A stretch of DNA of 64,000 nucleotides from Ignavibacteriales bacterium (lineage in GTDB: Bacteria > Bacteroidota > Ignavibacteria > Ignavibacteriales > Melioribacteraceae). The stretch is taken from contig JACKAA010000001.1 in the NCBI GenBank assembly GCA_020635275.1, positions 248,001-312,000 of the forward strand, read 5' to 3'. The notes under the pieces are model-generated. The model did not search any database, was not told where the DNA came from, and saw only the letters and a program-made list of their open reading frames with translations. The position numbers and the translations under genes are program-made. Numbering within the stretch: position 1 is the stretch's first letter; each line of letters opens with the position of its first letter. This document shows, one piece after another, positions 1-7,861 of this stretch.

Positions 1-2
1 TT

Positions 3-1313
3 TTACCCCATTTTGAAAAAATGATTTATGATCAAGCAATGCTGATTATCGCTTATTCTGAAGCTTATCAAATAACAAAAAATGTTTTCTTTAAAAAAAC
101 AGTAGAAGAAACAATTGAATATGTTTTACGTGATATGACTGATATAAATGGAGGATTTTATTCTGCTGAAGATGCTGATAGTGAAGGTGAAGAAGGGAAA
201 TTTTATGTTTGGAAAAAGCAAGAATTAAATGAGTTGCTCGGTAAGGAAGATTCAGATTTTATTTCTGATGTTTTTAATATAACAAAACATGGAAATTATT
301 ATGAAGAAGCAACAAGAGAAGCGACCGGATCAAACATTTTATTTATGAGTTATTTGCCTAATCAATTAGCAGAAAAATCTAAAATAGCAGAAAATGAATT
401 TCATTCCAAACTCAGCACAATTAGACAAAAAATATTCAATGAGCGAAAGAAAAGAATTCATCCTTATAAAGATGATAAAATTCTAACTGATTGGAATGGA
501 TTAATGATTGCTGCATTATCAATTGCTTCAAAAACTTTTGATAATAATATGTATTCAAAAAAAGCAGAAGATGCAGTAAAGTTTATATTTGAAAATCTAT
601 TTGATAAAAATGGAAATTTGCTGCACAGATTTAGAGAAAATGAATCTGCAATTTCAGCTCAAATTGATGATTACGCTTTTTTAATTTGGGGATTATTAGA
701 GCTTTACGAATCAACTTTTAAAATTGAATATCTCAAGAGATCAATTGAATTGACTGAAACTGTAATAAATAATTTTTGGGATAAAAAAAATAATTCCGGT
801 TTTTATTTTACTTCAGAAAAATATTCAAATTTAATAGCCAGAACAAAAGAGTTTTATGATGGTGCAATTCCTTCCGGTAATTCTGTAATGTATTCTAATC
901 TAATTAAACTAAATAAGATAACAACAAAAATTAAGTATTTAGAATACGCCGAAAATTTGAGTTTAGCATTCAAACAAATTGTTGAAAGAACACCTATCGG
1001 ATTTTCTCAATTTTTGAGTGGTTACAACTTTGCACAAAATATTTCTTCCGAAATAATTATTGTTGGTGAGAAGGAAAATAAGAATACAAAGGAAATAATA
1101 AATTTAATAAATTCAGATTTCTTGCCTTATAAAGTTGTTATACTTATTGATCAAAACCAAAGTGATCAGATAAAAGAAATTGCTCCTTTTACAAAAGATT
1201 ATGAAATGATTAACGGAAAAACGACTGTTTATATTTGTAAAGATTATAAGTGTGAACTTCCAACAACAGAAATTAATAAAGTGAAGAAATTATTAAAAAT
1301 TTATTCTGATTAA
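3..1313 (+). CDS. YyaL/SSP411-family thioredoxin-domain protein, C-terminal part (partial)
   Basis: The open frame runs in from the left edge. The codons before the first ATG (position 21) read LPHFEK and continue into MIYDQAM, matching the conserved HFEKMLYDQA segment of YyaL/SSP411 (DUF255, spermatogenesis-associated protein 20) proteins, so the ATG at 21 is internal and the true start lies outside. The N-terminal thioredoxin-like domain is missing from the window. What remains is the alpha/alpha-barrel part resembling glycoside-hydrolase/epimerase folds, with GGFYSAEDADSEGEEGKFYVW and LTDWNGLMIAAL segments typical of the family. The biochemical role of the family is not settled. The stop codon shares TTAA with the convergent transporter gene. 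Family assignment is confident. Confidence 0.9.
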   Translation, partial: LPHFEKMIYDQAMLIIAYSEAYQITKNVFFKKTVEETIEYVLRDMTDINGGFYSAEDADSEGEEGKFYVWKKQELNELLGKEDSDFISDVFNITKHGNYYEEATREATGSNILFMSYLPNQLAEKSKIAENEFHSKLSTIRQKIFNERKKRIHPYKDDKILTDWNGLMIAALSIASKTFDNNMYSKKAEDAVKFIFENLFDKNGNLLHRFRENESAISAQIDDYAFLIWGLLELYESTFKIEYLKRSIELTETVINNFWDKKNNSGFYFTSEKYSNLIARTKEFYDGAIPSGNSVMYSNLIKLNKITTKIKYLEYAENLSLAFKQIVERTPIGFSQFLSGYNFAQNISSEIIIVGEKENKNTKEIINLINSDFLPYKVVILIDQNQSDQIKEIAPFTKDYEMINGKTTVYICKDYKCELPTTEINKVKKLLKIYSD

Positions 1314-1732
1314 GAAGGTAGTTTGTCTTTTACAAAGTTAAATAAATATGCTCCAAATAAAGCTCCAATTAAAGTTGAAACGGCAACATATTCTCCACAC
1401 CCAATTTGAGCAAAAATAGGTCCAGGACAAGCGCCTGTAATTGCCCAGCCAAAACCAAAAATTACACCCCCTATTATTGTTCCTTTATTAAATGGTTTAG
1501 CTGAAAAATCGAGATTTTCTTTAGACAAACTTTTGATCTTAAATCTTTTTAAAATTTGTACGGAAATTACTCCGGTCAATACTGCAGTACCAATAACCAA
1601 ATACATATAAGATTCTTCGAATTGAAACATTTTTTGAATTCGGAACCAACTGATGACTTCAGATTTTGTTAGAATAATTCCGAAAAGTAGACCAAAGATT
1701 AAAGAAGTGACTTTATTCATTATACTAACCAA
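1310..1732 (-). CDS. YeeE/YedE-family sulfur transporter, second half (PmpB-like, DUF6691)
   Basis: A 140-residue membrane protein with about four hydrophobic segments. It carries the GACPGP motif (in FGWAITGACPGPIFAQ) that marks the C-terminal half of YeeE/YedE thiosulfate or sulfur-compound transporters, where a conserved cysteine lines the conduction path. Its start overlaps the end of the partner gene at 1720-2178 by 13 bp, indicating translational coupling; together they make a split transporter. Last gene of the minus-strand metZ operon. Transport of thiosulfate or a related sulfur species is inferred from the family; the exact substrate cannot be read from the sequence. Confidence 0.85.
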   Translation of the reverse strand: MVSIMNKVTSLIFGLLFGIILTKSEVISWFRIQKMFQFEESYMYLVIGTAVLTGVISVQILKRFKIKSLSKENLDFSAKPFNKGTIIGGVIFGFGWAITGACPGPIFAQIGCGEYVAVSTLIGALFGAYLFNFVKDKLPS

Positions 1733-2178
1733 GTATATATTAAACCGCCAATAAAAAAAGAAATTGTTGCCGCTAAACTTCCAAATTGAAGCATAGAAAG
1801 ACCTGTTATTGAATGGCCAGACGTACAGCCTTTTGCATATCTGCTTCCAAAACCGACGAAAAATCCGCCGACAAAAAGTATTATAACACCTTTGACCGAA
1901 TAAAAGTTATCGGGTAAAAAATAAGAATTTCCATCTCCCAAGAGAAAAACCGCAAAAAAACTTCCCAAAATAATTCCAATAATAAAATAGAGTTTCCATG
2001 AATTTGATTTAAAATTATAATCAGAAAAAACACTTTTTGTTTTAGGTAAAATAGTTGTACAAATATTTTGTAAACCGGAAGAAACCCCAAATTGTTTATT
2101 TCCGATTATCAAAAGTGCCGGAACAAACAAACCAATTAAAACTCCGTAGATCAACCAATTAAGATCTTCAAATATCAT
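1720..2178 (-). CDS. YeeE/YedE-family sulfur transporter, first half (PmpA-like)
   Basis: A 152-residue protein with roughly four membrane segments and the GCTSGHSITGLS motif, the cysteine-bearing signature of the N-terminal half of YeeE/YedE transporters. It sits 3 bp downstream of the OsmC-family gene and overlaps the PmpB-like gene by 13 bp, so all four genes from metZ to here probably form one transcript. The split into two half-size proteins is a known variant of the family. Import of a reduced or thiolated sulfur species for assimilation by the linked sulfhydrylase is an inference from context. Confidence 0.87.
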   Translation of the reverse strand: MIFEDLNWLIYGVLIGLFVPALLIIGNKQFGVSSGLQNICTTILPKTKSVFSDYNFKSNSWKLYFIIGIILGSFFAVFLLGDGNSYFLPDNFYSVKGVIILFVGGFFVGFGSRYAKGCTSGHSITGLSMLQFGSLAATISFFIGGLIYTWLV

Positions 2179-2181
2179 TAC

Positions 2182-2604
2182 TTAGCTCAAACTTATTATT
2201 TTATATGAATATAATATTTTTGCTGTTTTTTCTAACATTGCAGAAACAGAACAATATTTTTCCATTGATAGATTTACTGCTTTTTTAACCTTTTTGGGAT
2301 CCAAATTTCCATAAAAATGAAACTCTATTTCAATATTTGTAAATACGGCCGGAGTAAGATTATAATCCCTTTCCCCATTAATGAAAATTTTTAAATCTCT
2401 CAAATCTTCTTTTTGTTTTTTTAATATACTTATTATATCCATAGCTCCGCACGATCCTAGACCCATTAAAATCAACTCCATTGGTCTTGCTCCGGCATTC
2501 TGTCCGCCAATTTCTTCCGAGCCATCAATATGAACTGAAATTTTTGAACTGCCAATTCCTTCAAAGTGAAAATTTTCATCTATTCTATTTAACTGTACTT
2601 TCAT
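2182..2604 (-). CDS. OsmC-family peroxiredoxin-like protein
   Basis: 140 residues, the usual OsmC/Ohr/YhfA size. The two redox cysteines are present: C52 in GLGSCGAMDII and C118 in KYCSVSAML. The RPMELILMGLGSC stretch is the family helix carrying the first cysteine. The family reduces hydroperoxides or handles persulfide/thiol groups. Located 2 bp after metZ and 3 bp before the YeeE-like pair, which favours a role with sulfur intermediates rather than general osmotic or peroxide stress; that part is inference. The YhfA subgroup of OsmC proteins is commonly found beside sulfur genes. Confidence 0.88.
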   Translation of the reverse strand: MKVQLNRIDENFHFEGIGSSKISVHIDGSEEIGGQNAGARPMELILMGLGSCGAMDIISILKKQKEDLRDLKIFINGERDYNLTPAVFTNIEIEFHFYGNLDPKKVKKAVNLSMEKYCSVSAMLEKTAKILYSYKIISLS

Positions 2605-2606
2605 AT

Positions 2607-3773
2607 TTATTTTGATCTTTCTATTGCTTGTTGAATATCATTTTTAATATCTTCAACATTTTCAAGTCCAACAGAAATTCTAATAGTTGAAGAATTAATT
2701 CCAACTAACGATCGTTCATTTTCTGATAATTTTGAATGAGTTGTTGAAGCCGGATGGGTAACAATTGTTCTTGTATCGCCTAAATTTGCAGTAATTGAAG
2801 CCATTTCTACTGAATCTATAAATCTTTGCGCTCTATTAAATCCTCCTTTGATATTAATTGTAATTATTCCTCCACCTAATTTCATTTGCTTTGTGGCTAA
2901 ATCATGTTGTGGATGGGAGGACAAAAAAGGATATTTTACTAAATCAATTTCATTTTCATTACTTAAAAATTCTGCTAATTTAAGCGCATTTTCAGAATGT
3001 TTTTCCATCCTTACAGAAAGAGTTTCCAGACTCTTTGATAATATCCAAGCATTAAAAGGAGAAAGTGAAGGTCCGGTTTGGCGAGCAAAAAACCTGATAT
3101 CTTTTATCAAATCTTTTCTTCCAACAGTTATTCCGCCAATTACTCTACCTTGGCCGTCAATATATTTTGTTGCAGAATGAGTTACCAAATCAGCACCAAA
3201 ATCAATTGGATTTTGAATAATTGGAGTTGCAAAACAATTATCAACAACTAAAATTATATTGTGCTTTTTGCAAAGATTTCCAGCCATTTCCAAATCAATT
3301 AATTCTAATCCGGGATTTGAAGGAGTTTCAATAAATAAAACTTTGGTGTTTGGTTTAATTTCTTTTTCCCAATCTGACTGATCTTTAGCATCAACGTAGG
3401 TGTATTCAATTCCCCATTTAGGCAAAATTTGAGTCAAGATTTGGTGAGACGAGCCAAATAGAGCTCTGGAAGATAACACATGATCTCCGCTAGAAAGCAA
3501 TGCCGCTAATGTACCGAAAACTGCCGCCATACCTGAAGAAAAAGCAAAACCATCTTCAGCATTTTCCAAATTACACATCTTTGTTATAAATTCAGATGTA
3601 TTTGGATTAGAAAATCTTGAATAAATATTGCCATCTACTTCTTCAGCAAAAAGTTCTCTTCCATGTTCAGCACTATCAAAAACAAAACTTGAAGTCAAAT
3701 AAAGTGGAACGGAATGTTCTCTATTTTTACTTCTTTCGGTTTGTGTTCTTATTGCTTTTGTTTCTTTTTTCAT
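2607..3773 (-). CDS. metZ: O-succinylhomoserine sulfhydrylase-type PLP enzyme (MetZ)
   Basis: 388 residues, a Cys/Met metabolism PLP enzyme. The pyridoxal-phosphate lysine is K203 in HSATKYIDGQGR; the ATKYIDGQGR form is typical of MetZ (O-succinylhomoserine sulfhydrylase) rather than cystathionine gamma-synthase or lyase. YSRFSNPNT near residue 51 and SSGMAA near 80 are further family motifs. It would make homocysteine directly from an activated homoserine and sulfide. First gene of a four-gene minus-strand operon with OsmC and YeeE/YedE genes. No SAM riboswitch was recognised in the 150 bp upstream. O-acetylhomoserine as substrate cannot be excluded. Confidence 0.88.
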   Translation of the reverse strand: MKKETKAIRTQTERSKNREHSVPLYLTSSFVFDSAEHGRELFAEEVDGNIYSRFSNPNTSEFITKMCNLENAEDGFAFSSGMAAVFGTLAALLSSGDHVLSSRALFGSSHQILTQILPKWGIEYTYVDAKDQSDWEKEIKPNTKVLFIETPSNPGLELIDLEMAGNLCKKHNIILVVDNCFATPIIQNPIDFGADLVTHSATKYIDGQGRVIGGITVGRKDLIKDIRFFARQTGPSLSPFNAWILSKSLETLSVRMEKHSENALKLAEFLSNENEIDLVKYPFLSSHPQHDLATKQMKLGGGIITINIKGGFNRAQRFIDSVEMASITANLGDTRTIVTHPASTTHSKLSENERSLVGINSSTIRISVGLENVEDIKNDIQQAIERSK

Positions 3774-3923
3774 AAATAATTTGAAAATATTTTACAATTC
3801 TTGACTAAATAAAGCTTTATAATCATATAGCTTTGATGCAAAAATTAGGATAAATTATCTAAATATCAATTTGAATATTTAATTTATACAAATGGATGTA
3901 AAGATTTGAAGATTTTATTCAAT

Positions 3924-4463
3924 TTATTGAGTTTTTATGAGAGATAAAAATTTGGATAAATTTTTTCCGGCTAATTTAATTTCGCTTTCAGTATTTTGAT
4001 CAATGCAGTTACCATCATCATCAAATTTCTTTTCAATTTCTGCAATAGATACAACTCTTGGTAAAACAATAGATCCAATATGAGAGAAAACTGTTCTAAG
4101 CTGTTCTAAAGATTTTGTAGCACCTAAAACTCCGCTGGCAATTCCGACTAATCCAACAGGTTTGCCTTTCATCATTGATGGATAACCGGAATTTTCAATC
4201 ATAAGTTTTAATTTTGCAGTAAAACTGCCATTATATTCAGGCGAGCCAACAATAAAAGCTTCGGCCGATTTAAGCAGTTTTCTTAATTCAGCTGAATTAT
4301 CGTTTTCAATTTTTTCACCCGGAAATGGAAGATTAAATTCTTTGAGATCAATTTCAACTACGTTGTGTTCTTTTTTAAGTAATTCTTGTTTTACAATTTG
4401 AAGTGTAAATCCAGTATAGTTCTTTGTTTGAACACTACTGTTAATTAGGGCAATTGTTGCCAT
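3924..4463 (-). CDS. NADPH-dependent FMN reductase family protein
   Basis: 179 residues with a flavodoxin-like fold. The N-terminal loop INSSVQTKNYT stands in the FMN phosphate position and GSPEYNGSFTAKLKLMIEN is the diagnostic motif of NADPH-dependent FMN reductases/azoreductases (SsuE/ChrR group). It would reduce FMN or quinones using NAD(P)H in the cytosol. It lies 47 bp downstream of the DUF4340 gene on the same strand, so it may be read through from the ABC transporter operon, though a functional tie is not evident. Substrate unknown. Confidence 0.85.
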   Translation of the reverse strand: MATIALINSSVQTKNYTGFTLQIVKQELLKKEHNVVEIDLKEFNLPFPGEKIENDNSAELRKLLKSAEAFIVGSPEYNGSFTAKLKLMIENSGYPSMMKGKPVGLVGIASGVLGATKSLEQLRTVFSHIGSIVLPRVVSIAEIEKKFDDDGNCIDQNTESEIKLAGKNLSKFLSLIKTQ

Positions 4464-4510
4464 ATTATTTTCTTTCTCGAAGTAAAAAAATTATTCTGAT
4501 TAAAAGTTAA

Positions 4511-5431
4511 CTAAAAAAGTGATTCTTTGGTAATAAAGATTTTTTCACCAATTTTATTTCCATCAAAATAATTTTCTTTATTCTGAGATGAATGAATTAT
4601 ATAACTACCTTCATTTTTATAAGCCGTAATTTCAATAGGTTCACCATCTGTTTGACTTATTGTTAATTTTGATGTTTGAGGAGGAAGATTCGCTGCTTCG
4701 GTATTTATAAAAGTTGTATTAGTTAATCTGCTTAATGCACTTAGAGCATTTTCTGTTTTTGCAGAATCAGTTTTTGCACCGTCAATTGTCCAAGAATTAT
4801 CAACTTTAACTAGATCAAATGACTCGCTTTCATTTGATGAAAATGTAAGTCTATTCCAATTATTTTTATCAGATTTTAAAACTGTTTCATTTCTAAAACT
4901 GTTCACATCTTTATTGAATGTCATATCAAGAAATCCGTCAACTTCATAAACGTCATTTTCATCTGTCAACCTAACAAATGTAGACATTGTTCTTGGCTGC
5001 TGGAATGCAAATTTGCCAATAATAATATCTAATACATCTGATCCATTTTCCCTAACAACAACTCTAGTTGCAGCTGAATCGACTTGATATTCAGTCCATT
5101 TATTTTTACTGCGTGCGGCAACTCTTTTAGGTTTTATTTGCATTAGTTGATTAAATATGTTTTCAATTTTGTTATTAGGTACAGAAAAACTTTTACCATC
5201 ATCACCGCTAACTTTCCAAATATCACCATCTTTCAAGAATTTAACTTCTTTTCCATTTTGTGATTTTGGAAAAATTGAAAAACTAGAAATTGAACTTGTG
5301 TCAATAGAAACAATATCTGTGTTAAATGATTTTTCTTGCTTGGTTGATTCAGTTGAGAATACTAAAATTACAACCACAAGTAATGCAGCAAATACAAGCC
5401 AAAGTGTTTTGTTAGAATTTTTATTAAACAT
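4511..5431 (-). CDS. DUF4340 domain protein, membrane anchored
   Basis: 306 residues. One hydrophobic N-terminal segment (residues about 9-25, LWLVFAALLVVVILVF) anchors a periplasmic beta-rich region in which DUF4340-type repeats can be seen (IWKVSGDDGKSF followed later by SWTIDGAKTD, both with a Trp-x-(V/I)-(S/D)-G core). Its start overlaps the end of the GldG-like gene by 8 bp, so the two are translationally coupled. DUF4340 proteins are regularly found next to GldG-like ABC auxiliary subunits; their role is unknown. Probably an accessory part of the transporter encoded upstream. Confidence 0.82.
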   Translation of the reverse strand: MFNKNSNKTLWLVFAALLVVVILVFSTESTKQEKSFNTDIVSIDTSSISSFSIFPKSQNGKEVKFLKDGDIWKVSGDDGKSFSVPNNKIENIFNQLMQIKPKRVAARSKNKWTEYQVDSAATRVVVRENGSDVLDIIIGKFAFQQPRTMSTFVRLTDENDVYEVDGFLDMTFNKDVNSFRNETVLKSDKNNWNRLTFSSNESESFDLVKVDNSWTIDGAKTDSAKTENALSALSRLTNTTFINTEAANLPPQTSKLTISQTDGEPIEITAYKNEGSYIIHSSQNKENYFDGNKIGEKIFITKESLF

Positions 5432-6944
5432 AGTCAGTCGATTTTATAATGTTTCTAATTTTCTTTTTGTATTGAAAACGGATCGCTCCGAATAAAACAA
5501 TCAATAATATTGGAATTAAAAAGTTAGCATATTTTACCAAAGTCTTTGTACCATCTTCTAATTGTGCATCAAGAGGTCTGGATGTTACACCTTTAGTTCT
5601 AAGAGCAATTAAGCCAGTATCATCCGAAAGCCAGTCAATTGCATTAGTCATTAAACTAACATTATCCGGCTGAAGTTGTTGAGCACCTTGCCCTTCACCA
5701 TTTGTTGCAAAATCACCATCACTAAAGACAACCATTTTTGTTTCGGTTCCGGCTATTTTTCCTTCCAATGCTACAGCAACTGGAATTGAAGACATTCCAA
5801 AGTCTGAATTTTTCCATTGTTTTTGAATGTTAAAAAATAATGGTAATGTCTCTAAAGATGATTTTTCAGATGAAGTCGCTAGAGTCACATAACTAATTGA
5901 AGTATCCTTGGGCGCAATATTAATTGAGCTGGCAAATGGAAGTAAAACAGTTTCCAAACCTTTCGTAATTGGGTGATCCGTAAATTTAGAAATTATTGGC
6001 AAATATGGAAAACTTACGGGTGTGTTCATTCTAAAGAAACCTTGCTGCTGCTGAACCATAACATTACTACAATTTGCATCTAGCACAAAATTTTCTTCAA
6101 TTGAAACACCATACTTTTGAAGCCAATTTGAAAATCCTGTATTAACAGCTTCACCGGAAGCATTTTGAAAATTACCTTTAACATTATTTATTGCAAGTAA
6201 AAGTCTGCCTCCTCTTGCCAAATATTCATCTAAATAATTAAAATCTCTGTCTATTACTGAATCTTCAGGAGCAATTACTGCTAGAGAACTAATATTTGAA
6301 GGAATACCTGATGTATCAGATAAAGTTACCGTCTGAATATCATACATTACATTTAATTGTGCATTTAACTGCTGCAGAGCTGACAAACTAGGTTCACCAT
6401 GACCTTGCAATAAACCAAGGACAGGCCTATCCTGCATAGAAATTTTCTTAATTGCAGTAGACAAAGCATATTCCATAGCAGCACCGGGCTGAATAAATGG
6501 AATAGGTTCTTTTTTATCACCTAATTGAACTAAAGCACCAAGATAAGCTTTTTGCTGCTTTAACTGATCTTTATCTCTTACGTTGATCATAATTGGAGAA
6601 ATTCCACTCTGTTGAGCTTTCATTTCTGTTTCTTGGTCTTCATTCGGATTGATAAATTCATAAACTACTTGAGCATCGGATCTGTTGGAATATTCAATCA
6701 ACAAATCTTTAAAATCCTGTCTTACTTTTTCAATGTCAGGCGGTAAATTTTCAGAGAAATAAGATGTAACCGTTACGGGTTCATCCAAATTTTCCAAAAT
6801 ATCAATAGTAGCATCACTTAAAGAATATCTCTGATCTTCAGTTAAATCAAGTCTGAAGAAATACCTGGTTGATAAGATATTTACAAGTAGAATGATTGCA
6901 ATAACCAAAAATAATGTTGTTTGAACTTTTCGTTTTGTTAACAT
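5424..6944 (-). CDS. GldG-like ABC transporter auxiliary protein
   Basis: 506 residues with membrane helices at both ends (about residues 9-26 and 476-492) and a large periplasmic domain of the GldG/IFT52-like type (DUF4350-like; note RLDLTEDQRYSLSDAT near the N terminus, a hallmark of the family, and GRLLLAINN). In gliding Bacteroidota GldA, GldF and GldG form an ABC transporter required for motility, but close relatives occur widely in non-gliding bacteria. Nine bp separate it from the permease gene. No other gliding-specific gene (gldB, gldK-N, sprA) is in this window, so gliding is not implied. Confidence 0.86.
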   Translation of the reverse strand: MLTKRKVQTTLFLVIAIILLVNILSTRYFFRLDLTEDQRYSLSDATIDILENLDEPVTVTSYFSENLPPDIEKVRQDFKDLLIEYSNRSDAQVVYEFINPNEDQETEMKAQQSGISPIMINVRDKDQLKQQKAYLGALVQLGDKKEPIPFIQPGAAMEYALSTAIKKISMQDRPVLGLLQGHGEPSLSALQQLNAQLNVMYDIQTVTLSDTSGIPSNISSLAVIAPEDSVIDRDFNYLDEYLARGGRLLLAINNVKGNFQNASGEAVNTGFSNWLQKYGVSIEENFVLDANCSNVMVQQQQGFFRMNTPVSFPYLPIISKFTDHPITKGLETVLLPFASSINIAPKDTSISYVTLATSSEKSSLETLPLFFNIQKQWKNSDFGMSSIPVAVALEGKIAGTETKMVVFSDGDFATNGEGQGAQQLQPDNVSLMTNAIDWLSDDTGLIALRTKGVTSRPLDAQLEDGTKTLVKYANFLIPILLIVLFGAIRFQYKKKIRNIIKSTDYV

Positions 6945-6953
6945 AATCTTTTA

Positions 6954-7679
6954 TTACTCAACTATATTTCGTTTTGATAATACTGTGTCTGCCAATAATA
7001 AACCAATGGCTGTAATTGAAAAGAAGTAAATTAAATCTTTAGAATCCATAACACCGCGAGAAATAGATTCATAATGAGTTGATAAACTTAGATAATTAAA
7101 AAAGTATGCAATAGTTCCAGTGAAACTGCTTGCAAGCACATCAAAAATAATTAGAAAAAATACACCAACAAATAAAGCTAGTAAAAATGCAACTATTTGA
7201 TTATTTGTTATGCTGCTGGCAAATAAACCAATACTGGTAAAAGCTGCGCTCATTAAAAGCATTCCTATATAACCGCTCCACACAGAACCGTGATCTATTG
7301 GTCCAAGCATGGAAACTGAAATATAATATGGTATTGTTAAAAGAAGGGCAACTCCAATTAGCATTAAAACAGAAAGAAATTTACCTACAACAATTTGCCA
7401 ATCAGTAATTGGTTTAGTTAATAGTAGTTCTAATGTCCCGCTTCTTTTTTCTTCTGCTAACATCTTCATTGTTAATGCAGGTATGAAGAAAAATAATGTC
7501 CAGTATGCAACAGAGAAAAAAGGCATTAATGTAGCTTGACCTATAAAAAATATGTCCGAACCAAACAGCCAGGTAAAAAATCCGCTTAGGCCTAAGAATA
7601 CTACTAATAAAATATATGCAGCAAGCGAATCAAAAAATGTTCTAAATTCTCTTTTTGCAATTATCCAAATTGGTTTCAT
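6954..7679 (-). CDS. ABC-2 type permease (GldF-like)
   Basis: 241 residues with six predicted membrane segments, an N-terminal WIIAKREFRTFFDS of the ABC-2/NatB type and the cytoplasmic EEKRSGTLELLLTKPITDW motif characteristic of ABC-2 permeases that pair with NatA/GldA ATPases. It is the membrane channel of the transporter whose ATPase is encoded at 7862-8794. The two genes are separated by 182 bp holding palindromic repeats, unusual inside an otherwise tightly packed operon. Confidence 0.9.
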   Translation of the reverse strand: MKPIWIIAKREFRTFFDSLAAYILLVVFLGLSGFFTWLFGSDIFFIGQATLMPFFSVAYWTLFFFIPALTMKMLAEEKRSGTLELLLTKPITDWQIVVGKFLSVLMLIGVALLLTIPYYISVSMLGPIDHGSVWSGYIGMLLMSAAFTSIGLFASSITNNQIVAFLLALFVGVFFLIIFDVLASSFTGTIAYFFNYLSLSTHYESISRGVMDSKDLIYFFSITAIGLLLADTVLSKRNIVE

Positions 7680-7701
7680 GTTTTATCCTAAAATATTTTT
7701 C

Positions 7702-7766
7702 GTCATTCCGAACTTGATTCGGAATCTGTTTTAAGGTTTTAAGATGCTGAAAAAAATCAGCATGAC
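7702..7766. repeat. Palindromic two-hairpin repeat, copy 1
   Basis: A 65-bp element bounded by GTCAT and ATGAC. It contains two hairpins: TTCCGAA-CTTGA-TTCGGAA and ATGCTGA-loop-TCAGCAT. A second copy with the same architecture lies at 13568-13630. Between the copies the first stem changes from TTCCGAA/TTCGGAA to TCCCGAA/TTCGGGA, a paired change that keeps base pairing. It sits in the 182-bp spacer between the ATPase and permease genes of one operon, where it could stabilise or attenuate mRNA. Similar REP-like dispersed palindromes are common in bacterial chromosomes. Confidence 0.85.
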
Positions 7767-7818
7767 TGCATTAATTTGTTTTATTTCGTTTTTTATATAT
7801 AAAACTTTTTTACATCTC

Positions 7819-7842
7819 CATACTTCGACTCCGCATAGTATG
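7819..7842. repeat. Short hairpin in the gldA-gldF spacer
   Basis: CATACT and AGTATG pair across a 12-base loop (TCGACTCCGCAT). The core resembles a second dispersed repeat type with a CTTCGACTCCGC stretch, but only one copy is visible here. It is 53 bp from the two-hairpin element. Possibly a remnant of another repeat; no function can be assigned. Confidence 0.4.
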
Positions 7843-7861
7843 AATCTGGAAAAACAAAAAA

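Noticed and set aside
3801..3823. TTGACT and TATAAT resembling a plus-strand promoter
   Set aside because: The spacer is only 11 bp and no plus-strand gene follows; the next genes are on the minus strand.
3774..3923. Possible SAM riboswitch upstream of metZ
   Set aside because: No conserved core or multi-helix structure could be recognised in this AT-rich 150-bp region.
7552..7734. 60-codon plus-strand frame across the permease start and repeat
   Set aside because: It is mostly antisense to the ABC permease and its tail is encoded by the palindromic repeat; no family match or ribosome site.
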